A stretch of DNA of 64,000 nt from UBA8828 sp964510855 (GTDB lineage: Bacteria; Verrucomicrobiota; Verrucomicrobiia; Opitutales; UBA953), in contig CAZEDB010000004.1 of assembly GCA_964510855.1 (NCBI GenBank), forward strand, positions 25,216 to 89,215, read 5' to 3'. Position 1 is the stretch's first letter. Every line of letters begins with the position of its first letter. A model generated the notes under the pieces. It was not told the origin of the DNA. It did not search any database and saw only the letters and a list, made by a program, of their open reading frames with translations. The translations under genes were made by a program, and so were the position numbers. Shown here in pieces: positions 63,064-64,000 of the stretch.

Positions 63064-63537
63064 TTACCAGCGAAGGTGAGCGAAGGCCTTGTTAGCCTGA
63101 GCCATCTTGTGCGTCTCTTCGCGCTTCTTCACCACATTACCGGTGTTGTTGTAAGCATCGATGAGTTCGGCAGCGAGGGCCGCATCCATCGTCGTACCTT
63201 TACGACCTTGGGCGGCAGCAGCGAGCCAGCGCAGCGCCATGCTGTTCTGACGCTCGAGCGTAATTTCTACGGGTACTTGGTAAGTGGCACCACCGACACG
63301 GCGGCTCTTAACTTCCAACTTGGGGCGGCAATTTTCCAGCGCACCTAAGAGTAGTTCTACCGCATTACCCTTTTCGAGTTTCTCGGAAACTTTGGAGATC
63401 GCACCGTAAACAATGCGTTCGGCAATTGAACGCTTACCACTCTTCATCACCACGTTGATCAGCTGGCTGACCAAAGGCGAACCGTAGAGAGAGTCGGGCT
63501 GGTGAGTGCGCTTAGTGGCGCGGCGACGGCGTGACAT
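63064..63537 (-). CDS. rpsG: Ribosomal protein uS7
   Basis: 157 aa, standard length. MSRRRRATKRTHQPDSLYGS, GALENCRPKLEVKSRRVGGA and the C-terminal VVKKREETHKMAQANKAFAH are typical. It is the primary binder of the 16S 3' domain. It lies 35 nt after rpsL. Confidence 0.99.
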   Translation of the reverse strand: MSRRRRATKRTHQPDSLYGSPLVSQLINVVMKSGKRSIAERIVYGAISKVSEKLEKGNAVELLLGALENCRPKLEVKSRRVGGATYQVPVEITLERQNSMALRWLAAAAQGRKGTTMDAALAAELIDAYNNTGNVVKKREETHKMAQANKAFAHLRW

Positions 63538-63572
63538 GGTGCGTAAAAGTTTCGGAGCGGTTACAAATTCAA

Positions 63573-63959
63573 TTAGGCAGCCTTAGCAGCCTTAGGACGT
63601 TTCACCCCGTACTTAGAACGGGAGCGACGACGCTTCTCCACACCCGAGCAGTCGAGCGGACCACGAACGATGTGATAACGCACGCCAGGTAAATCTTTAA
63701 CGCGACCGCCACGCACCAGCACGACCGAGTGCTCTTGGAGCTTATGGCCTTCGTCCGGAATTTAAGAATTAACTTCTTGGCCATTGGTGAGACGCACCTT
63801 GGCCACCTTACGCTGAGCCGAGTTTGGCTTCTTAGGAGTACGGATCATCACCTGCCCACAAACGCCGCGCTTGATAGTGCAGTTAGTGAGCGCGGGTGAC
63901 TTCGACTTACCGCGCGGTTGAAGGCGAGGCTTGCGAATGAGCTGATTGATAGTGGGCAT
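63573..63959 (-). CDS. rpsL: Ribosomal protein uS12, interrupted by one in-frame TAA
   Basis: 128 codons plus stop. The opening MPTINQLIRKPRLQPRGKSK and the decoding-centre loop TPKKPNSAQRK (streptomycin region) are normal. At codon 66 (63764-63762) a TAA replaces the conserved Tyr of the T-S-Y-I-P block: EVNS, stop, IPDEGHKLQEHS. The frame then continues perfectly through VVLVRGGRVKDLPGVRYHIV and SKYGVKRPK to a TAA at 63575-63573. One base change would restore Tyr. S12 is essential, so a consensus error is the likeliest cause. First gene of the str operon. Confidence 0.93.
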
Positions 63960-64000
63960 GAGGTACCGTTTTTGCGTGGAAAAGAGCGTTGTGGCATAGG

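Noticed and set aside
63762..63764. TAA reassigned as a sense codon in this organism
   Set aside because: TAA ends many other genes in the window at the expected position, so a global code change is excluded.

Overview
The window is a 64 kb piece of a bacterial chromosome, almost entirely housekeeping, from a draft or metagenome-derived assembly: it holds two 100-N scaffold gaps, at 9621-9720 and 30096-30195. The gene set points to the PVC superphylum, most likely Verrucomicrobiota near Opitutae. The reasons are a type III glutamine synthetase, a ribosomal super-operon without rpmD, infA or rpmJ, long low-complexity N-termini on S11 and S5, and a near absence of Shine-Dalgarno sequences. This placement is an inference from gene content. 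No rRNA genes, insertion sequences, prophage or CRISPR arrays are visible.

Layout, left to right. 1-926: recN (cut by the window edge) and the PLP-homeostasis gene yggS, minus strand. 1037-5846: a LysR regulator, a conserved gene of unknown function coupled to a small membrane protein, and sppA. 5810-10861: an envelope and exopolysaccharide export cluster on the minus strand (beta-barrel protein, Wza-like lipoprotein, Wzc-like tyrosine autokinase, M48 lipoprotein protease). 10911-23885: tRNA-Thr, tuf, tRNA-Trp, secE, nusG, rplK, rplA, rplJ, rplL, rpoB, rpoC, closed by a strong terminator. 23979-29579: a TonB-like protein, an HtrA-type protease and SMC. 29718-33764: rpsU, then glnA (type III) with a structured leader, mscL and a DUF481-like outer-membrane protein. 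33831-38574: protoporphyrinogen oxidase, an MFS transporter, a DUF362-like secreted protein and malate dehydrogenase. 38626-45666: a DnaQ-like nuclease, HrpB helicase, a phosphoesterase, dnaX, guaA and a small zinc-ribbon membrane protein. 45646-63959: the str-S10-spc-alpha ribosomal super-operon, running from rpsL at the right edge to rplQ and a terminator, all on the minus strand.

The two large minus-strand blocks supply the transcription and translation core: RNA polymerase alpha, beta and beta', NusG, EF-Tu, EF-G, 32 ribosomal proteins (including rpsU) and SecY/SecE.

I did not find a new multi-gene system. The points most worth checking are local. rpsL has an in-frame TAA exactly at a conserved tyrosine. 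dnaX carries an A9 tract after domain III where a slip in either direction terminates at once, as in transcriptional-slippage dnaX genes. RpoC has lost all four cysteines of its second zinc site, and DnaX lacks its four-cysteine zinc module. A secreted unknown protein sits between rplV and rpsS. The glnA leader has mutually exclusive hairpins, and a structured spacer precedes rpsD. Ribosomal genes have C/A-rich leaders in place of Shine-Dalgarno sequences.
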